Below, piece after piece: positions 48,187 through 59,694 of a stretch of 64,000 nt of DNA. The translations under genes were made by a program, and so were the position numbers. The stretch's first letter is position 1. The number at the start of each line of letters is the position of its first letter. The notes beneath the pieces were generated by a model, which was not told the DNA's origin, searched no databases, and was given only the letters and a program-made list of their open reading frames with translations. The DNA is from Cavenderia fasciculata (lineage: Eukaryota > Evosea > Eumycetozoa > Acytosteliales > Cavenderiaceae): positions 2,418,001 through 2,482,000 of the forward strand of contig NW_004457737.1 in the NCBI RefSeq assembly GCF_000203815.1. The letters run 5' to 3'.

Positions 48187-48276
48187 TACAACTGCATTAC
48201 AACTATCACCAAGATGCTGGAAACGACATTTCCAAACATCAACTCACAATTGACGCTGAATATTTAAACAATGATC
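48187..48276 (+). pseudogene. Stray 90 bp copy of the 664-residue orphan gene
   Basis: This matches 40552-40641 with one mismatch and keeps the same strand. It encodes the same internal peptide (LHYNYHQDAGNDISKHQLTI) but has no gene context. Its left end abuts the ATT microsatellite; the right end stops abruptly at AATGATC. Confidence 0.93.
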
Positions 48277-49579
48277 CATGGGAGAACAATCAATCAATTC
48301 ACATGGACAGCAGTTTGATAATGGACGGTCGTGTGATCATCAATATATTCATCCTTATACATCCATCTAACCAATACTAACATTCATTCATTCCAGGTGT
48401 TTCCAGTTGCACTTGTATAATCTTTTGGGTGTGGATATCAACTAATAGTTGACAGAGATAAAAATAGCTGACGGGAATGAATCTACCATTGTAGTGGGTG
48501 GGTAACACCATTCATTCATTCATTCACACAGTTTTCATCGTTTTCAACTCACCCAACCCCACCCAACAACAACAGAACCGATCTGTATACCAAGCATTTT
48601 ACTTTACTGGTTGGCTGTAACCGTTAGTAGTAGTAGTGTTGGGGGAGGGAAAGAAAGAACAGTAGTGTTGTAGTATTGAAAAAAAACACATGTATTGATT
48701 TATCTCTCTCCACATGTGACACTTGTTGTTGTGCTGCTGCTGTTGTAGTTGTTGAACCATTACTATAGAAGAAAAACAACAACTAAGGAATTTATCTCTA
48801 AGTGCATTATTATTATTATTATAGAACACCCTGCTTGCTTTGCTTGTTGTTAATTGATGTTTGTTTTTATAATTTTAAATTATTATTAATTTTCTTTGTC
48901 AAGCAAACCAAATCCAAACACACAGACACTGTTTTCACACCCTCGAGATTCGCATTTAGCAAAGAGATTTATATCAATATTGTTGTTTTAAAAGAATACA
49001 CGGCTTCCTTCAAAGACACCACTCTTATTCTCGTCGGCATATCATACCAACCATTCAACTTTTATTCAACTTTAATATTTGTTTAATTATATATATATAT
49101 AATATTGTACAATACATTCATATTCATTTAAAATAATAATCAAACAAACAAACAAACAACAGATCGCAAACCCACCCACCCCAATTAAAAGAGACAACGA
49201 GACGATAATAACAACATCACTCACACCACTCACTCCTTCCTTCATCCTCTTGTTTCTTATTTAGTCGAGTAGCGCAGACTATCAAATAATAGAAGGAATA
49301 ATCTTATTCTAGCATAGAGATAATAACAACACCAACAACAACAACAACAATCAAACACTCTCTACTACTACTACATAGTGTGTTGTTCAACTTCACAACA
49401 AACAATCAAAAACAAATAACAGAGGAGGAGTGTAAAAGCATATAATCCCCAGTGTACATTAATTATTATTATTATTATTATTTAAATAATCACGACTGTC
49501 CATTTATTGATAAAAGGACAAATAGACAGATAATTATAAATATTATTATTATTATTATTATTAAACATATATAATAATC

Positions 49580-51234
49580 ATGGCAATTGTTGGTTTAATA
49601 GTTCAAAATCACAATGGAAATGTATTGTTTCAAAATGTGTAAGTAGTAGATAACAGATATAGATATAGATATGATCAATTGAAACAGGTGCTTGTTTACT
49701 TATTCCACACTTTTTTTTCTACCCCTTAATCATTTTATAGACGAGAATATCTTTCACACGAGAAAGCCAATATAGCTTCCAAAGCATTTATAGATCAGAT
49801 AACAAGTTATGACGATGCTTTTATGTAAGACATATATATATATATATATAAATGATTTGATTGATCATTTGTGATATTAATGATTAATGTTAATTTTTGA
49901 TTCACATTTTTAGATCAAGAGGAACGACAAGTCATTTAACAGGATCAATTGTAGTATTGAATATGTATAGAATATATTATATGATATTGAACGAGATTTA
50001 TATTTTGGCGATATCACAGGCCAACGATAACCCATACGAAGGTGCATTGTATCTTGCAAGAGCCAAACGGGTGTTGTTGGCCGTGTCCAAAGAGTTGACA
50101 GAGGTGCAGATTCAACGAAAATACAGCGAAGTCTACTTTGCATTGGAACGTGTGTTGTTTGGCGAGGACGGTGTCGAGGTTTTGACGCAGCGACTCTCTG
50201 ACGTCCAACCACACAGCATATCAAATAGAATCGACGGCCACCAAGACGAGTTGTCGCCGCATCAAGGCTCGTTGACGCAGTCTGGTGGCGCCGTCTCGGG
50301 TGGTGGTTTGGCTAGTGGAGGATTGGTGCACGGCTTGATTGGCAGCAGCAATGCTAGTACCGGTGGGTTGACCCCGGGCAGTGGTGTGTCGGTGGGCGGA
50401 CGTTTGTTGGACAACCCACTCAACGTGGTGTCGCTCGGAAGCGCACCCACGCTCTCTCGACGAACCACCCACCACCATCACGAGCACTCGCAATTCGACA
50501 GCCTCTGCAAGCTCGACGGCATATCTCTTGGCGACCGCATCCTCACGCAGAGCGATGCATTACCCAAGACCGACAAAAATATCTACGACCCACCTCCCCA
50601 AGTCAAGTGGGGCGGCACCAGTGCGCCCGCCGGCTACCCATCGTCGTCGACCAGTCGTGTCGGCACCAACCGCATCATGTTTACCCTGCGTCACCCCACC
50701 ACTCACTCGTCGGCCAATGCATCGACCTCGCCCACCGACGGCAGCTCCAACGCCGACGACGAGCTCATGAGCCTCACCTCTTCGACCGGCTCCTCTCCCC
50801 TCTCGGGCAGCGTTGGCGCCCAATCCCCCAGCCTCACGGGCAGCCCTGACCATACCAGCGGCGGCGGACAAGTCGCCATCGACGGTTCTGGTTCCTCGTC
50901 ACCCTCTGAACAACTACCAGAAACCACTGGTAGAAAATACTCCATCTCTCACGTCACTACCAAACGATCTACTCCAGTCACCAACACAAACACACCCAAT
51001 TCCAATTCCGACGATGCTGCCTCTTCCACTTCTCCTCTTGTCTCTTCACCCAAAACTTCTTCCTTTATCGATCCAATGAAACCAGATACTTCAGCCAATC
51101 AATCTTCTCCAAGTGGTGGTGGTGGTAGTGGTGGCGATGACAGCAACAGTGCCAAAGATTCATCATCCACTACAACTAGAAGAGATCATCATAGTTCTGT
51201 TTCCATTCCAATTAAATCTAAAATTATTATCTAA
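49580..51234 (+). CDS. Longin-domain protein, possible TSET subunit TCUP
   Basis: Exons join(49580..49638, 49741..49824, 49914..51234), 487 residues. The first about 150 residues look like a longin fold of adaptor mu/sigma or zeta-COP type: MAIVGLIVQNHNGNVLFQNV, a central LTGSIVVLNMYRIYYMILNE, and a closing VYFALERVLFGEDGVEVLTQ like the mu-chain YELLDEVLDYG region. The remaining about 330 residues are Ser/Gly/Thr-rich and low complexity, with no mu homology domain. I recall that TSET TCUP in Dictyostelium is a mu-type longin that may lack that domain, so TCUP is a candidate; this is inference. Codons between about 50020 and 50950 are strikingly GC-rich for this window. Confidence 0.7.
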
Positions 51235-51441
51235 ACAACAAACAATAACAACAATAACAATAACAAATAGTATAGTATTCATTTTGGATTATGAAAATAA
51301 ATCAAATCTCTCCCTCCCCCCCCTGTACAATCTATATTTATGATTTAAAGTTAATTATTATTATTTATTATTTACAAAAAAGTTGGTTATTTTTAACAAT
51401 ACTATAAAAGTATTGATGTGTATATATATATAATGGATTGA

Positions 51442-52312
51442 TTATTTTCTTTTTTTCTTGTTTGCACCAGGTGTTGGGAATTCCAATTCATCAACAAAAC
51501 TATTGGTAATACCAAAGTTTCGATTAAAATCCTCTTTTGGCATATTATATTTAGTGTCACAGAATCTTTGTAATATAGTTATATTATCACCATAACGATT
51601 GGCTGCAGCTACACCAATATTAAATTCTTGTTTTAATAATTCCACTTCCTCAACATTGGAAAAACTTGATAATTCCTCTTTGAATTGTTTGTTCTTTGTT
51701 TTTAATGATTCTAATAATTCTAATCTCTTTGTTCTTGCATCCTAAAAGTAAAGAGTATCAGTTTACTTAATTCATGATAATAAGGATATTATTTGTTTGT
51801 TTTTGTTTTACTTACAGATTCTGGTCTTTCTTTTAATAATCTTTCAATCTTTTCAGATTCATCTACTATTTTATCATTGTATGATTCAATCCTTTCAACT
51901 TCTGTATCCAATTGTGTTTGCTTTTGATCCAAATCAAAACTAGCAAATGACCAACAAAAGGCAGTATTTGACATCTTATCATTCTTGATCAAACCATCAT
52001 TGATTAATTCTTGTACTCCTTCATTTACTTCTTTTACCACTACAAATTTTTAACAAACACAACCTATTAGTTAGATTATGATAAACCCATCAATTTGAAT
52101 GAATATATGATACATACTCATACCAGTGGCACTTGCTATTTCTGATCCTGCTTCTTGAACTTTGAATACATCATTCTATTAATGACAAACAAGTTAGTTA
52201 ACGAATCAATGAATGATCAGTCAATCTTTGGTAATCTACTTACAGTCGTATGAAAGAACTTTATTATTTTCTCATTTCTGTCTTCTTTTGATATCTTTTT
52301 TCTTGATGACAT
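51442..52312 (-). CDS. mnd1: MND1, meiotic recombination cofactor
   Basis: Exons complement(join(51442..51741, 51816..52039, 52124..52175, 52244..52312)), 214 residues, near the family size of about 205. MND1 pairs with HOP2 to stimulate DMC1/RAD51 strand exchange. The N-terminal winged helix is recognisable (SSRKKISKEDRNEKIIKFF, NDVFKVQEAG, VQELINDGLIKNDKMSNTAF). It is followed by a coiled coil (DLDQKQTQLDTEVERIESYN ... ARTKRLELLESLKTKNKQFK) and the conserved C-terminal block (AAANRYGDNITILQRFC ... NFGITNSFVDELEFP). A very short 52-base exon is present. All four introns' junctions keep frame. Confidence 0.92.
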
Positions 52313-52460
52313 TATTATCTATTTATCTTTTATATGTTTACAAAGTTTGAAATAATGAAAAAGAGATACAAATAAAGTCATATGATGGAGGTTTTTTGAA
52401 CTTCTTCTTAGAATTTTTTTTCCAAATACTTTACACAATTAATTAATTTAATTTATTTAA

Positions 52461-53354
52461 TTATTTTGGAGGTTGAGAAGATTTATTATTATTGTTATTA
52501 TTATCTTTCTTTGGATATTGTTGTTTTGGTTCTTTTGGAGGTTTAGGTTTATGTGTGGTTGTTATTTCAAAGAGACAACCTTTCTTTAACATTGCGATGA
52601 CTATACTAGAGATGTTTCGACAATCATCGATACCGGAATGATGACGTCCAACTAGAGGTATAGATAGCTGGCGGAGCATATTGGCCATTCCATAGGCAGA
52701 CATATTATAATTCTTTTCAAATATCTTTTTAACGTTGATCCATTCGGTAAAGTAGTTGGGTGGTGGCAGATAATGTAATTCTCCCGATTCATTCTTATTG
52801 ATCCTACATTGAGCAGGAAGCATTTGAAGTAGGTCCCAATCACCACAACACAATACTGCAAATGGATTCTCTTCGTTTCTGGCTCCATTCTCTTGTAGCA
52901 GTTTATTGTCAACCAAGAATTTAAAGTGTCTCTTGAATACATTTTCAAAGATGTCTGCACTGTCGACAGTAGCCTGTTGTATGCCAGTCAATTGCGTGCA
53001 AAATGCCGACAAGGTTGGGTTGTAGACCGGTCGGACATACTCTGCAAATTGAGCTACAACCTGTTGCTTTTCAACATCGACAATGACCGATGGAAATTCA
53101 ATCACCTCTTGATTCTTTATTTTGGTTCCATCATCACATGTTGCTTCAAAGTCTAATACTACTATATATTTAAATGGTTGTTTGACTATTTTTGGTAATA
53201 ATAATGTTTCTTCTTGTATTGATACTGTAGATGTTGATGATGGTACTGTAGATGTAGTTGAAGTTGATGATGTAGATGAAGAAGGAGAAGGAGAGGAAGA
53301 AGAATCAGCACTAGATACTTTCTTTTCTCTCTTTACATATTTGAATTGATCCAT
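52461..53354 (-). CDS. ERI-1-type DEDDh 3'-5' exonuclease
   Basis: Single exon, 297 residues. DEDDh exonucleases of the ERI1/ERI3 group trim small RNAs, histone mRNA ends or 5.8S rRNA. Motif I is VVLDFEATCDDG (Asp, Glu). Motif II lies near LCCGDWDLLQML and motif III is HHSGIDDCRNISSIV, giving the four acidic residues and the catalytic His. FTEWINVKKIFEKNYN and LRQLSIPLVG are characteristic of the ERI-1 subgroup. No SAP domain is present, which fits ERI2/ERI3-like or KapD-like proteins more than human ERI1. The N-terminus is a Ser/Thr linker and the C-terminus Lys/Asn-rich. Confidence 0.9.
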   Translation of the reverse strand: MDQFKYVKREKKVSSADSSSSPSPSSSTSSTSTTSTVPSSTSTVSIQEETLLLPKIVKQPFKYIVVLDFEATCDDGTKIKNQEVIEFPSVIVDVEKQQVVAQFAEYVRPVYNPTLSAFCTQLTGIQQATVDSADIFENVFKRHFKFLVDNKLLQENGARNEENPFAVLCCGDWDLLQMLPAQCRINKNESGELHYLPPPNYFTEWINVKKIFEKNYNMSAYGMANMLRQLSIPLVGRHHSGIDDCRNISSIVIAMLKKGCLFEITTTHKPKPPKEPKQQYPKKDNNNNNNKSSQPPK

Positions 53355-53544
53355 TGTATTATTATTATTATTATTATTTATGTGTTTGATATTTTATGAT
53401 TAAATGAGATTCTCGAAAGTGAGAGAGTGGTATATTATTAAGGTATGAGCTAGTACCCTCAAATTCATTTTTGTTTTAAATATATAGAGAAAAATCATAG
53501 AAATAATAATTAGTTTTGTCGTAGTCATTAGAATAGATTCAACG

Positions 53545-53841
53545 ATGCAAATTCATTATCATTGTCATCTGATAAGATTACTATTCGTCGTGCTTTGTAC
53601 TTGTATACTTTTACTATCATCATCATCATCATCATCATCAATAGGAGTATTAGGAATGTCACAACACTCACATAGCCACCATTATAATAATAATCCAACA
53701 AATACACAACAACAACAACAACAGGATCAAGTACCTCCAATGATCATAACTGACCAAAAGTTATTTGATATTCAAGAACCTCCTGTATGTGTTCTATTAC
53801 CATATGAACCAGATATAAATAATGTTGACAATAGTAAATAA
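53545..53841 (+). CDS. Possible small secreted protein
   Basis: 98 residues with a plausible signal peptide (LIRLLFVVLCTCILLL, residues 9-24), followed by a Ser run, a His-rich stretch (SQHSHSHHYNNN) and a Gln run. No domain is recognised. The C-terminal PPVCVLLPYEPDINN is non-repetitive, which supports a real protein. It could still be a chance frame. Confidence 0.4.
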   Translation: MQIHYHCHLIRLLFVVLCTCILLLSSSSSSSSIGVLGMSQHSHSHHYNNNPTNTQQQQQQDQVPPMIITDQKLFDIQEPPVCVLLPYEPDINNVDNSK

Positions 53842-53914
53842 TAATAATGACAATAATAATAATAATAATAATAACAACATGTAAATAAAATAAAACTTTG
53901 TACATAATAATACT

Positions 53915-56900
53915 TTATTCTTCATCATCTGTTACTTCAACCTCTACTTCTTCATATTCATCTTCATCTTCATCTGTTACTTCTACTTCTTCATATTCGT
54001 CATCTGTTACTTCGATAACCTCTACTTCCTCTTCCTCTTCTTCTTCTTCGTCATCTGTTACTTCTACTTCTTCATATTCATCATCTGTTACTTCTATAAC
54101 TTCTACTTCTACTTCCTCTTCCTCTTCCTCTTCCTCTTCCTCTTCTACTTCTACTTCTTCATACTCATCATCTGTTACTTCAATAACTTGTTCTTCTTCT
54201 TCTACTTCTTCTTCATCTGTTTCCTCTACCTCTATTTCTTCATATTCCTCTTCTTCTTCTTCTTCCTCTTCTTGATCTGATTCCTCTTGACTTTCTTGTT
54301 CATCATCATCATCTTCTTCCTCGTCGCTAGTATCAAAGATACCATCAGAGTCATCTGAATCTGGGTCTGGCATATCATCTGTGGATGGAAGAGGATTGGT
54401 AATGTCTGGAGACTGAATTGGATCTTTGTTGTCACCCATTGAACTTTTCATATTATTTGTTAACCATCTAGAGATGGTTCCTTTTTTAGCGATTGGAGGA
54501 CTCGATTGAGATGGAGACAGTGTTGATGGAGATGGAATACCATCCGATGAACTTTTAATTTCATCATTTTCTGCAATGTCTGATGGTTTTGGTTCCTTTT
54601 CTTTCTTTTCCGTCTTTTTAAATCCAAGGAATGATGGGAAGTTCTTTGTTGAAATCTTGAGAGCTCCTGATGACTCTGCAGAGTCACCTCCTCCTCCTCC
54701 TACATTTTCATCTTCTACTTTCTTTTCCTTGATTGGTTTTGGTTCCTTTTCTTTCTTTTCTTTTACTGGTTTGACTTCCTTTGGTTCCTTTGGTTCCTTT
54801 TTCTCTTTTGGTTCTTTTGATGATTCATTTCCACCACGAGGTAACCATTTTTTAATATTTGGAAAGTTTGCTCCTTTGCTAGAGGTAGAAGGAGACCCGA
54901 CAACGGCAACTTCATCCTTCTTGTCTTGAATGGTGGTGGCGGTGGTGGTGATATTTGTTGTTTTGGGTGACTCTGATGTTACTTGAGTTTTGGGGTGTTC
55001 CTTTGGTTTGGCAGGAATATCTTTTGGTTTGGTTGGGGAGGAAGAAGGTTGATTATTCTTTTCAATTTGAGTGATTCTATTTAATACAGATCCAGCAGGT
55101 TTGGAAGTAGGTGATGATTTTACAGTATTGGTATTGGTTTCCTTTTTTGTGGTGGTTGTTGTTGTTGTTGTTGCTGTTGTTGTTTTTAACTGTGATACTG
55201 CTGGGGCACGTTTCAAAACACCTTTTGTTGGTGTTGCAGAAGAGGTAGTTGTAGTAGTTGTAGTAGTAGTAGTTGGTTTTGTTGATGTTGCAGAGTTATT
55301 ATTATTATTAGTATTTTCATTTAAAGATTTAATCTTGTTTGCAACTACACCTGATTTTGGTTTAATGGATGGTGATGGACCACTATTGGCAGCTTCAAAT
55401 AATCTTGCTTTTGTCACCTCTATCTTGGAGACCTCTCTTGGTTTGTCTGCAACAACAACGGTAGCAGGTGATGATGATAATGATGATGGTTCTTTTGAGA
55501 CATCCTTCTTTTCCTTTTTATCAAATACACTTGAAATGAATTTAGTAGAGAATTTGGAGGAAGAAGTAGTAGATGTATCCTTTTCCTTGGGAGGATTCTT
55601 TTCCAACTCTGCAGCCAATGCCTTTGCCTTTTCAGCCTTTTCAGCCTTTTTTGTCTTTTTCATTTCATCTTGTGCCTTTTTCTTTTCTAGTTCCATCTTT
55701 TTCTCTTCTTCTTCCAATTGTTTCTTCATTGCCTTCATTTCCTCTAGTTTCTTTTCCATTTTTTTAACTTCTTCTGCTTGCTTTTTGACCTCTTCTGATT
55801 CTTCTTCAACTGGTGCTGCGCGGCTAGCTCCTACCACCACTTTTTTGTTGGTGGTTCCAAGAAAGCTATCTTCCTTTTTTGGTTTTTTAATAAGACCTTT
55901 GACTCGTTTGATTGTTGATGGCGAGCCAGTCGTTGTTGGCTTGGTAGACTTTGACTTTTTCCAACCTTGGTTGTCCCCTGTTTCTTTGACGATTTTCTGG
56001 ATGATCCGACTGGCTGCCAAGTCGATCTTTTCGAGTTCCTTTTCAGCATTGATCTTTTCTTCTTCGGTCATTGCATTGTCTTTTTGGGTCGAGTCGTCTC
56101 CAATGGTAAGGTTCTTGAGCTTGTTCAACAGTCCCTTTTTCTTGATCATGACCGGACGCAGCTGTTCGTACATCTCTCGCATGGCAGTTGGGTAGAACGT
56201 CTCTTGACAGTTATCAATCAGATGGTTGAGGACGATTTCACGAGACCGCTTCGAGTCGACCGATCTCTTGTTATCACTCGTCATTGAGTTGTCGACATAG
56301 AGCACACCATTGCAAGCATCGATAATGTCACCGACCATGGGATCGATCTTTTTGAGTTTCTCTAGATCACTGTCACACTTTTGTTTGTTTTGGTAAAAGT
56401 CTGAATGTGTTCTGACAATAGTAGTGTACTTTAAATAGTCCATATCACCACCAAACAGAGCGTCGATCATCGTTACCAAGACATCGATCTCGTTTTGATC
56501 GAATCTACCACGTGTGACAAAAATGATTTGGTTGATCCCCGTTCCTCTGAGTGCATAACATGTCTCGGCGATATTGTTAAAGATAGAGTCGTGTGATATG
56601 TTTGGGTCGTGTAATCCCGGTGAATCGAGTAGTGTCAGATGCAAGTTCTCAAAGCCTTTAATCTTTTTAAACAACTTTTTCTTGCATTCCTTGGTCACTC
56701 CAACAGACGCATCCTTTGATTTAAATTCATGTGACGTTGAACTAATCACAGATGCCAATGTACTTTTCCCTTTACCTGTCGACCCTTATAAAATAGAAAA
56801 TAGAAATATAAAATACAAAAAGCAAGAGCATACTGTAAGTCCAAAGTGTGATGATGATGACAGTGAGACTATTTATTGTGAATAAATATTATTTTTACAC

Positions 56901-56995
56901 ATACCTATTAACAAGACAGTCCTTTTGACAGTTGTATCTGCTGCTGTTGCTGTAGACTTTGTTGTAGTATTATTTATTTCTTCAGTCTCCATCAT
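53915..56995 (-). CDS. AIG1/GIMAP-like GTPase with acidic repeat tail (gene 1 of 3)
   Basis: Exons complement(join(53915..56784, 56905..56995)), 986 residues. The G domain occupies about residues 24-235: P-loop GSTGKGKST formed across the intron, G3 as LTLLDSPGLHD, the GTGINQIIFVTRGRFD strand shared with its two neighbours, and a guanine-specificity position in IVRTHSD. This is the AIG1/GIMAP (IAN) class. After it come a Lys/Glu coiled coil (about 330-385), Lys/Ser/Thr/Pro-rich linkers, and about 180 residues of nearly pure Glu/Asp with repeats such as VIEVTDDEYEEVEVTDEE. GIMAPs act on organelle membranes in animals and defence in plants; the amoebal role is unknown. Confidence 0.82.
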
Positions 56996-57390
56996 TGATG
57001 ATAATTATGATCAAACTTTAAAGGTTTGATCAGTTCGAGCATTTTGATGGACGCAAACCTCAATGTCTACCGATGATAAAAAAAAAGAGATGATATCTAT
57101 TTTGGGTGTTGGAAGTCGCCCTTATGGTTTTCAAAAATATCCCTTTGAGTCAAAGGGCGCATCCCTGCTTTTTGCAACAACCCACAACACACCCAAATTT
57201 ATTGTATCGGATTTCAATCAGCATTGTTGGATTTAAAGGAATTGGTTCACGAACGAGTTGCATTTAAGTAATGGATAATTAATTTATTTACTTTTAATAT
57301 TGATTGTATTTATTGTTGTTTATTTTTCAGGATTGAAATAAATATACATTTTGGTTTTGAGTGAAAGGGTGGGTGAGTGGGGTCGTCTTT
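56996..57390. other. Spacer between AIG1-like genes 1 and 2
   Basis: Both flanking genes are on the minus strand. It contains a less AT-rich patch near 57100-57190 and a polyA-signal-like AT-rich end. No gene is seen. Confidence 0.45.
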
Positions 57391-59647
57391 TTAGTCGTCA
57401 TCATCATCGTCATCTTCTTCGTATTCCTCTTCATCGTATTCATCTTCTTCCTCGTATTCTTCTTCATCATCTTCTTCGTATTCTTCTTCATATTCTTCTT
57501 CATCCTCCACTTCTTCTTCTTCTTCATCATCTTCTTCGTATTCTTCATCATCTTCCACTTCTTCTTCTTCATATTCCTCTTCATCATCCTCCACTTCTTC
57601 TTCTTCTTCTTCATATTCTTCTTCATCTTCATCTTCCACTTCCTCTGATTGCACATCTTGACATGATTGGGCATCATCTTGGACATCGTCGTCGTCATCA
57701 CAGTATTGGACATCGTCATCGTCTTGGACATCGTCATCGTCTTGGACATCGTCATCGTCTTGGACATCGTCGTCGTCTTGGACATCGTCGTCGTCATCAC
57801 AGTATTGGACATCGTCATCGTCTTGGACATCGTCATCGTATTGGACATCGTCATCGTATTGGACATCGTCATCGTATTGGACATCGTCATCGTCTTGGAC
57901 GTCATCATCTTGGACATCGTCTTGATCATCATCTTGGTCACATGATTGGACATCTTGAACATCGTCTTGCGCATCATCACAGCATTGGTTATCGTCTTGA
58001 AAATCGTCTTGGGCAACATCACAGTTTTGGAGATTGTCTTGATCATGGTCTTGATCATCATCTTGATGACCCCAAGATTGGCCGTCATAATAATTTTGGC
58101 CATAAAGATCGTCATCATCATAACCCAAATCATTTAAAAAGGTCCCATCACCATCACACATGTCATCCAATCGGTGATCACGATCTGAATCATCTGAATT
58201 ATAATCTAGAGATGAACGAGAATTTGATCTTCTTCCAGATGATCGAGGGCGTTGACCTCCTATGAGGCCTCCTACTCCTCCTACTCCTCCACGTGATGGT
58301 CTCAAAGGAGGACGTTTTGCTGGTGCACTGGAAGGAGGACGTTTTGCTGGTGCACTGGAAGGAGGACGTTTAGCTGGTGCACTGGAAGGAGGACGTTTAG
58401 CTGGTGCACTTGAAGGAGGACGTTTAGCTGGTGCACTGGAAGGAGGACGTTTAGCTGTGGCACTTGGTTTAGTGTCTGGCTTTGTGGGTCTCTTCTTTTC
58501 AGCAACAGGGGTTTCTTTGACAGGTGGTTTGGAACTAGGTTTGGTAGCAGCTGTAGGTTTGGTGGCAGCTTTCTTGGCTGGTTCTTTGTCAGACACACTG
58601 GCAGCTTTCTTGGCAGGCTTTTTGTCAGAGATTAAATTGGCAGCCTTCTTGGCAATACCCTTGGTCAAGGGGACAATACCGTCCAAGTCCAAATCTGGTG
58701 ATTTCTTTTTAACAATACCACCAGTTTTTTTCTTTGGTACCTCATCCTCCTCTGATGATTCTACAACCACTTTCTTTTTCTTTGGTACCTCCTTTTTCTT
58801 TGGTGCTTCATCTTCCTCGGATGATTCTACAACCACTTTCTTTTTCTTTAGAGTAGATGACGAGGAAACCACTTTCTTTGGAGCAACTGGCTTTGAAACA
58901 ATCTTTTTTTTCTTTGGTACCTCTTCTTCTTCTTCCTCTTCTTCATCAGATGACGGCAAGACCTGTTTCTTTTTCTTTGGGGCAGCTGGCTTGGAGATTG
59001 TCTTTTTTTTCTTTGGTACTTCTTCCTCTTCCTCTTCTTCCTCTGACAAGACCACTTTCTTCTTTTTCTTTGGAGCAGATGACGAGACCACTTTCTTTAC
59101 TATCTTCTTTTTCTTTGGTAGCTCTTCCTCTTCCTCTTCCTCTTCTTCTTCCTCTTCTTCATCAGATGACGGCAAGACTTGTTTCTTTTTCTTTTGGGCA
59201 GCTGGTTTTGAGACTATCTTTTTTTTCTTTGGTACCTCTTCTTCTTCATCTTCTTCCTCTGACAAGACAACTTTCTTCTTTTTTTGGGCGGCTGGCTTTG
59301 GGATTGTCTTTTTCTTTGGAACCACTTCTTCTTCTTCTTCTTCTTCTTCTTCATCATCATATGACTTTACAATCTTTTTCTTTGTAGATGTAGAGGTTGT
59401 CTTTTTTTCTTTTTTGGTGGTACCAGAGTCACCTGAATCCTTTTGACCTTTTTTCAATTCGATGACCAAGTTTCTTTGCATCTCTCCTAGTTTGGCAACA
59501 ATATCCTTTTGGAGTTCAGTTTTAATTTGTTTGTCGAGACGTTCATCATTCCTTTTCAATTTCTCTGCTTCTTTGGTTGAGTTTTTTTGATTGGTATTTA
59601 TTCCTTTATAAATAGCAACTATATGTAAAAATGGAATGAATGATTAG

Positions 59648-59694
<47 letters not shown>

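Larger units (their letters stand above)
47869..49579. other. Gene-free region with microsatellite and gene fragment
   Basis: Upstream of the GRAM-VASt copy and of the longin gene. It contains GTT repeats near 48001-48027, the ATT tract, the 90 bp gene fragment, ATTC repeats near 48510-48530, and an A/C-rich CAACAA leader-like zone from about 49310 to the longin ATG. The short open frames look like chance. Confidence 0.5.

Noticed and set aside
48032-48253. Poly-Ile frame across the ATT microsatellite
   Set aside because: It is a translation of the ATT repeat and the stray gene fragment, not a gene.
55071-56195. Long plus-strand frame antisense to AIG1-like gene 1
   Set aside because: It is a shadow of low-complexity Lys/Thr/Ser codons; translated sequence is Val/Phe/Ser-rich with no family match.
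57351-58265. His/Leu/Arg-rich plus-strand frame
   Set aside because: It results from reading the DDDVQY and Glu repeats in other frames.
58262-59446. Long open frame antisense to the repeat exon of AIG1-like gene 2
   Set aside because: It mirrors the Lys/Glu and RPPSSAPAK repeats; the opposite strand has spliced exons and a recognisable G domain.
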